From contig JAATFK010000116.1 in NCBI GenBank assembly GCA_015655225.1, forward strand, positions 1 through 9,624: 9,624 nucleotides of DNA. Direction: 5' to 3'. Of the stretch, positions 1 through 6,299 are shown one piece after another. The position numbers were made by a program, and so were the translations under genes. The DNA comes from Solirubrobacterales bacterium. Lineage in GTDB: Bacteria > Actinomycetota > Thermoleophilia > Solirubrobacterales > Solirubrobacteraceae. How positions within the stretch are numbered: the stretch's first letter is position 1; every line of letters starts with the position of its first letter. The notes beneath the pieces are model-generated. The model was not told the origin of the DNA. It searched no databases and saw only the letters and a list, made by a program, of their open reading frames with translations.

Positions 1-446
1 ACGTCGCCGTGCGCGATGCGCAGCGCGAGGCCCTCGACGATCGCGGTCTTGCCGACGCCCGCCTCGCCGATCAGGACGGCGTTGTTCTTGCGGCGGCGCG
101 CCAGGATCTCGACGGTCTGCTCGATCTCCTCGTCACGGCCGATGACCGGGTCGATGCGGCCCTCGCGGGCGTCCTCGGTGATGTCGCGGCCGAACTCGTC
201 GAGCGCCGGGGTGCTCGAGGTGCTCTGCTGCGGTTGGGTGGCGTTGGGGGTGGCGTCGGCCGGTCCCTGCGCCCCGAAGGGGGGCGGGGTGACGGCGCCG
301 CTGGCCAGCAGACGCTGTGCGCAGACGTCGCACAACGCGCCGGTGACCCGGTCGCCCTCAGCCGACCAGACGACCTGGTGCGTTCCGGGTCGACGGCCAC
401 ACGCCACGCACGGCGTGGGGCCGTTGGTGTGCTCGTGATCTGCCAT
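1..446 (-). CDS. Clp-family AAA+ ATPase with N-terminal zinc-finger-like module (5' part only, cut by window edge)
   Basis: The N-terminal 148 residues of a Hsp100/Clp unfoldase are visible; the rest lies beyond base 1. Residues 13-42 hold two CxxC pairs (Cys13/16 and Cys39/42), which look like a small zinc-binding module. A Pro/Gln/Thr-rich linker (about 52-80) follows. The first AAA+ domain then begins with the typical LDEFGRDIT stretch, [13 protein letters not shown] and the Walker A motif GEAGVGKT at 127-134. Family knowledge: these proteins use ATP to unfold substrates, often for ClpP. The usual double Clp-N repeat is absent and the zinc module takes its place, as in ClpE. ClpE- or ClpC-like is therefore the best call, but partner and substrates cannot be judged from the fragment. 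The ATG at 446 is preceded by GGAGAA. The gene lies 69 bases downstream of the PKD-protein gene and probably has its own promoter. Confidence 0.9.
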   Translation of the reverse strand, partial: MADHEHTNGPTPCVACGRRPGTHQVVWSAEGDRVTGALCDVCAQRLLASGAVTPPPFGAQGPADATPNATQPQQSTSSTPALDEFGRDITEDAREGRIDPVIGRDEEIEQTVEILARRRKNNAVLIGEAGVGKTAIVEGLALRIAHGD

Positions 447-515
447 GTTCTCTCAGTTCTCCGTGGGTGAATCTCAGCCTTGGAGACTTAGATTAGCAGT
501 TGAATGCACGTGCAA
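447..515 (-). promoter_or_regulatory. Probable promoter/leader region of the Clp-type ATPase gene, with a 10-bp palindrome
   Basis: This 69-base gap separates the PKD-protein stop from the Clp start. It is distinctly less GC-rich than its surroundings. It holds the perfect palindrome TGCACGTGCA at 505-514, a -10-like TAATCT on the minus strand, and a ribosome binding site GGAGAA before the ATG. No good -35 sits at normal spacing. I see no convincing HspR (HAIR) or CIRCE heat-shock operator. The regulatory role is inferred from position and composition. Confidence 0.4.
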
Positions 516-1805
516 CTACTTTGTCCGCAACGATGTCGGGAGCGGATGGCGACCCTCCAGCGCCCAGCCGCCGAGCAGGAGGAGGGCCAGGAGGCCGAGC
601 TGCCAGACGAGGGGTGGGAGGTGGAAGCGAGCGTGGGCCTTCCGCGACTGGGGCACCGTTGACGCCGGGCTCGCGGTCGCGGTCGCGGCCGTGGCGGGAG
701 CCGCGCCAGCGCCGCTCAGATCGACCAGCTCGCCTTCGACGAGCCGTCCGCGCGGCGCGGCCGCCGCGGCCCGCTTCGGGCGGGGGTGGGCCGCCGCGCG
801 GGATCTCGCTCTTGCTCTCGCGCGCGAGAGGCGCGGGGAGCGGGCGGCGCGCGTGGCCGGCGCGGTCCGGCCGGGGGCGGTCGCGCCAGCCCGGCCGGTC
901 GCGCCGGCCGTGGGGACCGGCGCGGCGGGCGCGGGCGCGGGGGCCGGCGTCGCGGCCGGCTTCGACGTGGCGCCGCCTGCCCCGGCAGGGGGTCTTCTCG
1001 CGGCCGCCCCCTTCCCATCCCCCACCACCACGTCGACCACGGCCGACGCGCCGCCGGGATCGTCGGGCGTCGTCACCGTCACGAGCGCGCGGTAGGTGCC
1101 GGCGGCGGCGTAGCGGTGGACGACCGAGGTGCCGCCGTCGCGCAGGGCGGGGGTGCCGTCGCCGAAGATCCACGACCACCCCAGCCGGTCGCCGGCGCCG
1201 CTGCGCGCGAGCGCCGCCGTGAACCGCACCGGCGCGCCCGGCTTCACCCGCGCCGGGCTCGCGCTCGCCTGGACGCCGAGGAGCTGCCCCGTGTGGAGCG
1301 TGACGGTCAGCGTCCCCGACGCGACGAGGAAGCCGTCGCCGGCGTTGGCGTCCCCCTTCCCCCCGCTCGGCCGCAGGAAGTGGAGCCCGCCGCCGTCGGC
1401 GTAGACGACCGGCGGCCCGTCCGGGAAGGCGTCCGCCGAGAGCAGCTGCTCTCGCGTCAGCAGGACGCTGCCGCCGCTCGGCCGGGCGACCTCGACCCAG
1501 GTGAAGCTGTAGGGGTCGATCCCCGTCGTGTCGAGCAGCGCGCCGAGCGAGATGCCGGTGACGATCACCGTCGCGACGCCGCCGCCCCCGTCGCGTACGG
1601 CGTAGCGCCGCGCCCGCACGTCCTCCCGCCCGGCGAAGGTCGCGAGCGCGACCGTCTGCTGCCGCCCGCCGCCGGGCGGGACGAACGTCACCTGCCCCGC
1701 GAGCGGCGTCGGCGCGGCTGCCGGCGCGACGCCCGCCCCGAGGGTCGTCGCCGCCACGACAAGCGCCGCGGCGACGACAGCTCGCAGCGAGCGCCCTCCC
1801 CTCAC
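516..1805 (-). CDS. Exported PKD-domain protein with C-terminal membrane anchor, third gene of the HtaA unit
   Basis: A 429-residue surface protein. Residues 1-31 form a signal peptide (Arg-rich start, Ala/Val core, VAPAAA end). Residues 36-175 form a beta-rich region with RYAVRDGG, TVIVTGISLGALLDTTGID and a later GDGFLVASG. This faintly recalls the molybdopterin-binding fold of sulfite-oxidase-like proteins, but I see no cofactor cysteine. Residues 178-262 are a PKD domain (WSWIFGDG, then VVHRYAAAGTYRALVTV). A long Ala/Pro/Arg-rich low-complexity stretch (265-390) could span the cell wall. A hydrophobic segment at 399-416 and a short basic tail anchor the C-terminus. The GTG start overlaps the stop of the upstream HtaA gene by four bases (GTGA), so the two are translationally coupled. 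A longer frame reading back to 2162 only overlaps the HtaA gene and lacks a signal peptide. The biochemical function is unknown. Linkage suggests a role in heme capture or in organising the surface complex. Confidence 0.82.
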   Translation of the reverse strand: MRGGRSLRAVVAAALVVAATTLGAGVAPAAAPTPLAGQVTFVPPGGGRQQTVALATFAGREDVRARRYAVRDGGGGVATVIVTGISLGALLDTTGIDPYSFTWVEVARPSGGSVLLTREQLLSADAFPDGPPVVYADGGGLHFLRPSGGKGDANAGDGFLVASGTLTVTLHTGQLLGVQASASPARVKPGAPVRFTAALARSGAGDRLGWSWIFGDGTPALRDGGTSVVHRYAAAGTYRALVTVTTPDDPGGASAVVDVVVGDGKGAAARRPPAGAGGATSKPAATPAPAPAPAAPVPTAGATGRAGATAPGRTAPATRAARSPRLSRARARARSRAAAHPRPKRAAAAAPRGRLVEGELVDLSGAGAAPATAATATASPASTVPQSRKAHARFHLPPLVWQLGLLALLLLGGWALEGRHPLPTSLRTK

Positions 1806-3214
1806 GCGCCGATCGTGAACGTGACGCTGAACCAGCCGAACGCGTCGCCGGGCAGGTAGAAGCCGGCGAACACCGAGTCGGCCGTCCCCTGCGGGATCGT
1901 CCCCGGGATCTGCTCGAGGTCGTGCGTCGCGCCGGTGACGGTGCTCGACGCCGCTCTCGACGGGTCGAGGTTCACGAGCACGCCGCGCTTGTCGCCGAGG
2001 TCGGTCCCCTCCGAGCCGCTGAAGCGCATGATCGCCCGCGAGCTGGCGCCGGTCAGCTCCAGCTCCGGGTTCTTGACGTCGAGATCGATCCCGTGCGCCG
2101 GATAGCTGAAGGTGACGGTGCCGCCGAAGTAGACGCCGGCTGTCCCACTCACCGGGTCCCACCAGCCGCTCGTGAACGGGAAGTGGAAGCCGTAGACGAG
2201 TCTCGCGTCGCTGCCCGGGGCGACGCTCGGCGGGTCGCTGGTCGCCCCGTCGCTCGTGCTCGTGCCGCTGCCCGCGTTGATGTACTGGACGAACGACTCG
2301 CGCGGATGCCAGGTGACGGTCGCGCCCGTGATGGGGACGGCCGTGGCCGGGCGCGCGAGCACCGGCGGCTCGTTCGTGATCGGCGCGGAGACGATCGGCG
2401 GGGTGGTCGTGGTCGGCGGCGTCGTGCCGGAGCCGCCGCTGCCGCCGCTCGTCCCCCCCCCGCCGCCACTGCCGCCGGTCGTGGTGCTCTTCTGCGGCGT
2501 CACCGCCGCCGTGACGGTCGCGCGCGCGAGCCGGCCGCTGCTCAGGCGCGTCAGGCCGAGCGCGCGGCGCAGGGCGGTCGCGCCGGCGCGCGTGAGCGTC
2601 GCGCCGCTGCTCGTCAGGCGCACGGAGCCGGCCGTGCCGACGAGCTTCAGGTGGGTGGCGTTCGCGATCGTGAGGAGCGGGACGCGGGTGGCCCCGACGC
2701 GCGCGGAGACGCGCGTGGTCGCGCCGCCGAACGTCGCGGTCCAGCCGCTCAGCCGCACGGCGCGGGTCGTCTTGGGGCCGCGATGGCGCAGGACGACGGA
2801 CCCGCGCAGCGTCAGCGACGCGCTCGTCGTGACGCGGCCGGAGGCGACCGGCAGGGTCAGCCGTGGCGCGGCGGCGGAGCCGCGCGCGGTGGCCGGCGCG
2901 CTCGCCGCGATCGTGACGCCCTGGGCGCGCAGCTGGCGCGCGGCGGGACCGCCCACCGTGAGGGCGAGCGTGCCGTGCGGGGTGGTGGCGACGGTGTGCG
3001 CGAGGGGTGCGGCTGCGCGGGCCGGCGACGCGGATGCGGCGGCCGGCGCGGGCTGCGCGGCGGCGGCGGCGGGCGCGAGCGGCGCGGCAGCGGCCGGCGC
3101 GAGCGGCGCGGCCATCAGCAGCAGCGCGCCGGTCGCCGCCACCAGCGGCAGCGCGACGAGTGGCCGGCGCGCGGGCGGGCGGGTGGAGCGGCGGATGCGA
3201 CGAAGATCGGTCAT
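1802..3214 (-). CDS. Exported HtaA-domain heme-binding protein with a second, divergent HtaA-like domain
   Basis: A 470-residue secreted protein. Residues 1-45 have a basic start and hydrophobic core typical of a signal peptide, followed by an Ala/Pro-rich stretch. Residues about 78-215 look like a divergent HtaA-type beta domain (GTLALTVGGPAARQLRAQGV, then LPVASGRV, and later RVGATRVPLLTI). A Gly/Ser/Thr/Pro linker (245-280) leads to a clear HtaA domain at 299-470. It shows WHPRESFVQYI (Tyr311), a GGTVTFSYPAHGIDLDVKNPEL-type strand pair (His374) and a later Tyr453. In corynebacterial HtaA, a tyrosine in the SFxxYI motif and a histidine in the HxGxL region bind heme, and both positions are kept here. 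No LPXTG motif or C-terminal anchor is present, so the protein may be released or held by its membrane-anchored neighbour. The ATG at 3214 has GGGAG upstream at rather long spacing. It lies 98 bases after the collagen-like HtaA gene and overlaps the PKD gene. Confidence 0.88.
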   Translation of the reverse strand: MTDLRRIRRSTRPPARRPLVALPLVAATGALLLMAAPLAPAAAAPLAPAAAAAQPAPAAASASPARAAAPLAHTVATTPHGTLALTVGGPAARQLRAQGVTIAASAPATARGSAAAPRLTLPVASGRVTTSASLTLRGSVVLRHRGPKTTRAVRLSGWTATFGGATTRVSARVGATRVPLLTIANATHLKLVGTAGSVRLTSSGATLTRAGATALRRALGLTRLSSGRLARATVTAAVTPQKSTTTGGSGGGGGTSGGSGGSGTTPPTTTTPPIVSAPITNEPPVLARPATAVPITGATVTWHPRESFVQYINAGSGTSTSDGATSDPPSVAPGSDARLVYGFHFPFTSGWWDPVSGTAGVYFGGTVTFSYPAHGIDLDVKNPELELTGASSRAIMRFSGSEGTDLGDKRGVLVNLDPSRAASSTVTGATHDLEQIPGTIPQGTADSVFAGFYLPGDAFGWFSVTFTIGA

Positions 3215-3259
3215 GCGAAGCGGGACTCCCGGGGCTGGGGTGGGCGACAGAGGCGCCCC

Positions 3260-3294
3260 GGCCGCGCCACCCGGTCCCCCCAGGCGGCGCGGCC
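3260..3294 (-). other. GC-rich intergenic hairpin between the two HtaA genes
   Basis: GGCCGCGCC (3260-3268) and GGCGCGGCC (3286-3294) form a perfect 9-bp stem around a 17-base loop in the 98-base gap between the two HtaA genes. No T-run follows on the minus strand, so a full terminator is unlikely. It could lower transcription or stabilise an mRNA end between the genes, but in DNA this GC-rich a chance stem is also possible. Confidence 0.3.
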
Positions 3295-3312
3295 AGGACG
3301 ATTGGGGGACGG

Positions 3313-4431
3313 TCAGCCGATGCGGGCCGCCACGGCCTTCGCGCCGTGGGCGACCGGGCGGAGGACGAACGTGCCCTTCAGCCGCTTGGTCACGCCCTTG
3401 GCGAGCGTCAGCTTGAGGGTGCGGCCGCGGACCGTGCCGCTGGCGAGCACCGCCTTCTTGCCCTTGTGCGAGACGCGGACGGCGTGCGTCTTGCCGTCGC
3501 TCCAGGGCGCTCTGGCGAGCTTCGCCGCCTGCACGCGGACGACCTTGCCGGCGGGACCGGTCTTGCCGGTCTTGCCGGTCGCACCCTTCGCGCCGGTCTT
3601 GCCGGTCGCGCCGACCGGACCAGCCGGGCCGGCCGGACCAGCGACGCCGGGCGCGCCCGTCGCACCGGTCGGCCCCGCCGGCCCGGCCGGGCCGGCATCG
3701 CCGGAGCCGGAGCCGTCAGGAGCGATCGTCAGCGCGAACGAGCCGAACGTGTTCGGCGTCCGCTCGGGGCCGGCGCCGACGACGTAGTTGCTCGGGAACG
3801 GCGTCCCCAGCGTCGCGAGGCTCGGGACGATCCCGTGCAGCGTGCGCGTGCCGTCGACCGCCACGCTCCAGGTCGCGTTCGTGAAGTCGAGGTTGAAGAT
3901 CGCCGTCGAGGCATAGGGGACGGGCGCGCTGCCGGCGGCGCCGGGCGTGTCGAGGCCGGTGGCGACGAGCTGGCCGGTGTCGACGCCGGTGATCGTGACG
4001 GTCGGGTCCTGCACCGAGATCGTGAAGCCGTGGCCGGCCGGCGGCGCCGGCGCGACGAACGAGACGGTCCCGTGGAACGTCATCGAGCCGCTGCCGCCCG
4101 CGGGGTCGAGCGTCCCGGAGACCGCCGGGTAGGAGAACGTGTCGATCGCGTCGAGGCCGCGTGCGCTCGTGCCGCCGACCGTCGGGCCGGTCGCGCCGTC
4201 GGAGGGCGTCGCGCTCCCGTTGGCGCCACTGAAGGGCGTCGGGTTGGTGGCGTAGCCGAGCCAGGTGCGGCTCGTGTTGGCGGGAGCCGTCGTGTCGTAG
4301 ACGTTCGCGATGCTCCAGTCGAGCGTCACGCCGGCCGAGGCGGACGCGGCCGTCGCGGCCAGCGCCAGTCCGGCCAGGGCGCTCACGGCGAGGGCCTTCG
4401 CTCCGCGCCGGGAGCCTGTCTCACGGGTCAT
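3313..4431 (-). CDS. Exported HtaA-domain protein with collagen-like Gly-X-Y tract
   Basis: A 372-residue secreted protein and first gene of its unit. Residues 1-33 are a signal peptide (TRETGSRRGAK then a long Ala/Leu core ending ASASA). Residues about 35-235 are an HtaA domain: VTLDWSIANVYD at the start, then GTVSFVAPAPPAGHGFTIS and QDPTVTITG in the middle. The His in AGHGFT aligns with the heme-ligand His region of the neighbouring HtaA protein. Residues 244-297 are 18 uninterrupted Gly-X-Y triplets, rich first in GPA and then in GKT. The last 75 residues are Lys-rich and probably beta-structured (VRVQAAKLAR, HAVRVSHKGKKAV). The ATG at 4431 is chosen because AAAGGG lies nine bases upstream. 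A second ATG at 4437 is too close to it, and a GTG at 4473 lies within the operator. Expected role, by family: binding heme or hemoprotein at the surface. The collagen-like part may trimerise the protein or extend it from the wall. Confidence 0.87.
   Translation of the reverse strand: MTRETGSRRGAKALAVSALAGLALAATAASASAGVTLDWSIANVYDTTAPANTSRTWLGYATNPTPFSGANGSATPSDGATGPTVGGTSARGLDAIDTFSYPAVSGTLDPAGGSGSMTFHGTVSFVAPAPPAGHGFTISVQDPTVTITGVDTGQLVATGLDTPGAAGSAPVPYASTAIFNLDFTNATWSVAVDGTRTLHGIVPSLATLGTPFPSNYVVGAGPERTPNTFGSFALTIAPDGSGSGDAGPAGPAGPTGATGAPGVAGPAGPAGPVGATGKTGAKGATGKTGKTGPAGKVVRVQAAKLARAPWSDGKTHAVRVSHKGKKAVLASGTVRGRTLKLTLAKGVTKRLKGTFVLRPVAHGAKAVAARIG
3541..3702 (-). repeat. Collagen-like Gly-X-Y coding repeat (18 triplets)
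   Basis: This stretch encodes residues 244-297 of the HtaA/collagen protein. Every third residue is Gly for 18 triplets with no interruption. The first ten triplets are mostly GPA, GPT, GAT, GAP and GVA; the remainder alternate GAT, GKT and GAK before GPA-GKV. At DNA level the plus strand shows tandem nine-base units close to cttgccggt. Such tracts can fold into triple helices and can vary in length between strains. Confidence 0.9.
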
Positions 4432-4460
4432 CTGCATGGTCCCTTTCACAAGGTCGAGAG

Positions 4461-4489
4461 GCATTAGGGTCACCTAACTTACACGAAAA
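4461..4489 (-). promoter_or_regulatory. Candidate promoter of the HtaA/PKD unit
   Basis: On the minus strand TTTTCG (4489-4484) and TAATGC (4466-4461) are spaced by 17 bases and enclose most of operator A. The operator begins three bases inside the -10, exactly as in the hugZ-like promoter, which supports the placement. The -35 match is weak. The predicted start of transcription, about seven bases further on, leaves a leader of roughly 25 bases carrying the AAAGGG ribosome site. Confidence 0.45.
4464..4480 (+). promoter_or_regulatory. Operator A of the HtaA/PKD unit (TWAGGGTNNCCTAA family)
   Basis: TTAGGGTCACCTAACTT. The 14-base core TTAGGGTCACCTAA is a near-palindrome shared with four other sites in this window. 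It overlaps the predicted -10 and spacer of the HtaA-unit promoter, so a bound protein would block RNA polymerase. The TTAGG/CCTAA half-sites resemble DtxR/IdeR iron boxes, but here they are 4 bases apart instead of 9. Confidence 0.68.
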
Positions 4490-4504
4490 GTTAGGGCACC
4501 CTTA
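4488..4504 (-). promoter_or_regulatory. Operator B, inside the 3' end of the ABC ATPase gene
   Basis: On the minus strand TAAGGGTGCCCTAACTT, the same motif as operator A in the opposite orientation and centred 27 bases from it. It overlaps the last codons and TAA stop of the ABC ATPase gene (residues RVP-stop). It lies just upstream of the -35 of the HtaA unit and may help a repressor bind cooperatively. Confidence 0.62.
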
Positions 4505-5309
4505 TCCTGGTCGGATCCTGCAGCCAACCGACGTGCAGCGCGGTGCGCCCCTCGGCCTCCTCCAGCGCGGCGTCGACCCGCCACACCTCGGCGAGCAGCG
4601 CGCGGCTGAGCACCGCCGACGGCGGCCCGGCCGCGACCGAGCGCCCGCCGGCGACGACCACGACCGTGTCCGCGACCGCCGCGGCGAGCGCCAGGTCGTG
4701 CACGACGAGGATCACCCCCAGCCCCTCGTCGGTGAGCCGGCGCAGCAGCTTCGCGAGCGTCGCGGTCGCGCCCAGGTCGAGGTGCGAGGTCGGCTCGTCG
4801 GCAATCAGCACCGGCGCCTCCTGCGCCAGCCCGACGGCGATCTGCACCCGCTGCAGCTCGCCGCCCGAGAGCGTCGTCAGCCGCCGCTCGGCGAACGTCG
4901 CGACCCCGGCGCGCTCGAGCGCCCGGTCGACCGCCTCGTGGTCGTGGCGACTCGGCCGCGCGAGCGGCTTGATGTGCGGCGAGCGGCCGATCGCGACCGC
5001 CTCGCGCACCGAGACCCCCTCCGGCACGCGCGCTCGCTGGGGCACGAACGCGCGCAGCCGCGCGAGCCGGCGGCCGCGCAGTCGCCCCAGCTCCTCCCCC
5101 TCCCAGCGGATCGTCCCCGCGCTCGCGCGCTGCAGGCCGGCGACCGCACGCACGAGCGTCGACTTGCCGGCGCCGTTCGGCCCCACGACCGCGACCAGCT
5201 CGCCGCGCGCGAGCGTCAGGTCGGCGCCGTGGAGGATCCCCACGCCGCCGATCTCGACCTCGACGCCACGGGCCTCCAGCAGCGGGCCGGCAGCCGGCGC
5301 ACCGGTCAC
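4491..5309 (-). CDS. hmuV: Heme/iron ABC importer, ATP-binding subunit (HmuV-like)
   Basis: A 272-residue cytoplasmic ATPase that would power import of heme or another iron chelate through the FecCD permease encoded just upstream. All ABC motifs are intact: Walker A GPNGAGKST at 43-51, Q-loop in FVPQ near 91, signature LSGGELQR at 147-154, Walker B VLIADEP at 167-173, and the H-loop His in VVHD at about 204. The length fits the HmuV/FepC/BtuD family. The GTG at 5309 overlaps the permease stop by four bases (GTGA), like other junctions here, so I prefer it to the GTG at 5330, which has no better ribosome site. The last codons and stop carry operator B of the next unit. Substrate assignment to heme rests on the HugZ-like and HtaA neighbours; a siderophore or cobalamin cannot be excluded by sequence alone. 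Confidence 0.9.
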   Translation of the reverse strand: MTGAPAAGPLLEARGVEVEIGGVGILHGADLTLARGELVAVVGPNGAGKSTLVRAVAGLQRASAGTIRWEGEELGRLRGRRLARLRAFVPQRARVPEGVSVREAVAIGRSPHIKPLARPSRHDHEAVDRALERAGVATFAERRLTTLSGGELQRVQIAVGLAQEAPVLIADEPTSHLDLGATATLAKLLRRLTDEGLGVILVVHDLALAAAVADTVVVVAGGRSVAAGPPSAVLSRALLAEVWRVDAALEEAEGRTALHVGWLQDPTRIRVP

Positions 5310-6292
5310 GTCGCCCGCCGCAGCAGCCACAGGAACAGCGGCACGCCGAGCACCACCATCAGCGGCCCGACCGGCAGCTCGCGCGGCGCCAGCACGACGC
5401 GCGCGAGCGTGTCGCCGACGAGCAGCAGCGCGGCGCCGCAGAGCGCCGACGCCGGCACGACGAAGCGGTGGCTGGCGCTGCCGCCGGCGAGCCGCACGAC
5501 GTGCGGGATCACGAGCCCGAGGAACGTCAGCACGCCCGCGAGGGCCGCCGCCGAGGCCGCGAGCAGCGCCGCCGCGACCGCCGCGCCGAGCCGGATCAGT
5601 CGCGGGCGAGTCCCGAGCGAGGCGGCGACGTCGTCGCCGAGCGCGAGCCGGTCGAGCGGCCGCGTCAGCGCGAGCGCGAGCGCGAAGCCAGCCGCGAGGT
5701 AGGGCCAGATCACGTTCATCTGCGCCCAGCCGTCGCTGCTGAGCCCGCCCGCGAGCCAGAAGACGGCCGACTGCACGCGGTCGGGGAACGCCGTCATCAG
5801 CGAGGTCATCCCGGCCGTGAAGAGCGCGCTGATCGCGATCCCTGCGAGGATCAGCCGCGCGACGCTGCCGGCGTTCGGTCCCGACCAGGCGATCGCGAAG
5901 ACGAGCGCCGCCGCGAGCGAGCCGAAGACGAGCGCGCCGACCGGCAGCAGCGCGATCGCGCTCGGGAACGCGAGCAGGACGAGCATCGCGCCGAACGAGG
6001 CGCCGCCCGTCACGCCGATCACGTCGGGCGAGGCGAGCGGGTTCGCGAGCGCGCCCTGGAGCAGCGCGCCGGCGGTCCCGAGCGCGGCGCCGACGAGCAC
6101 CGCGTCGACCGTCCGCGGCAGCCGCAGGTCGAGCACGATCTCCTTCAGCGGACCGGCCGGCGCGCCGCCGGTGAGCGCCCGCAGCACGTCGTGCAGCGGC
6201 ACGTGGACGGCGCCGAGCGTCATCGACGCGCCCGCCGCGACGACGAGCACCGTCGCAGCGACGGCCCAGACCAACGACTGGCGGAGGGTCAC
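5306..6292 (-). CDS. hmuU: Heme/iron ABC importer, FecCD-family permease (HmuU-like)
   Basis: A 328-residue integral membrane protein of the FecCD/BtuC family. It is almost wholly hydrophobic, with segments consistent with the family's usual ten helices. Family hallmarks are visible: LRLPRTVDAVLVGAALGTAGALLQGALANPLASPDVIGVTGGAS-type sequence near 55-100, LAGIAISALF near 148, and VLTFLGLVIPHVVRLAGG-type sequence near 255. The cytoplasmic GLVIPHVVR coupling segment contacts the ATPase in this family. It probably works as a homodimer with two ATPase copies. The GTG start lies seven bases after the binding-protein stop, with no strong ribosome site, so translational coupling is likely. The stop overlaps the ATPase start. 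Heme as substrate is inferred from context. Confidence 0.9.
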   Translation of the reverse strand: MTLRQSLVWAVAATVLVVAAGASMTLGAVHVPLHDVLRALTGGAPAGPLKEIVLDLRLPRTVDAVLVGAALGTAGALLQGALANPLASPDVIGVTGGASFGAMLVLLAFPSAIALLPVGALVFGSLAAALVFAIAWSGPNAGSVARLILAGIAISALFTAGMTSLMTAFPDRVQSAVFWLAGGLSSDGWAQMNVIWPYLAAGFALALALTRPLDRLALGDDVAASLGTRPRLIRLGAAVAAALLAASAAALAGVLTFLGLVIPHVVRLAGGSASHRFVVPASALCGAALLLVGDTLARVVLAPRELPVGPLMVVLGVPLFLWLLRRAT

Positions 6293-6299
6293 CGCGCGG

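Noticed and set aside
447..515. HspR (HAIR) or CIRCE heat-shock operator before the Clp gene
   Set aside because: No CTTGAGT-N7-ACTCAAG or CIRCE-like inverted repeat is present; only the short TGCACGTGCA palindrome is clear.
1806..2162. N-terminal extension of the PKD-protein frame up to 2162
   Set aside because: It overlaps the HtaA domain in another frame and has no signal peptide; the GTG at 1805 gives a signal peptide and the GTGA junction seen elsewhere here.
3260..3294. Transcription terminator between the two HtaA genes
   Set aside because: The stem is only 9 bp with a long loop and lacks a T-run; kept only as a low-confidence hairpin.
3541..3702. CRISPR-like or tandem DNA repeat array
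   Set aside because: The short repeated units are coding Gly-X-Y triplets in frame, with no spacer structure.
3007..4467. Long plus-strand open frames opposite the HtaA, ABC and HugZ genes (including 1922-3787 and 5817-7331)
   Set aside because: They encode Arg/Gly/Ala-rich low-complexity peptides with no domain or ribosome site, and are expected shadows of high-GC genes on the minus strand.
4464..4504. Classical 19-bp DtxR/IdeR iron boxes
   Set aside because: Half-sites look alike, but the spacing and inner bases do not fit the 19-bp consensus, so I report a distinct motif and leave the regulator open.
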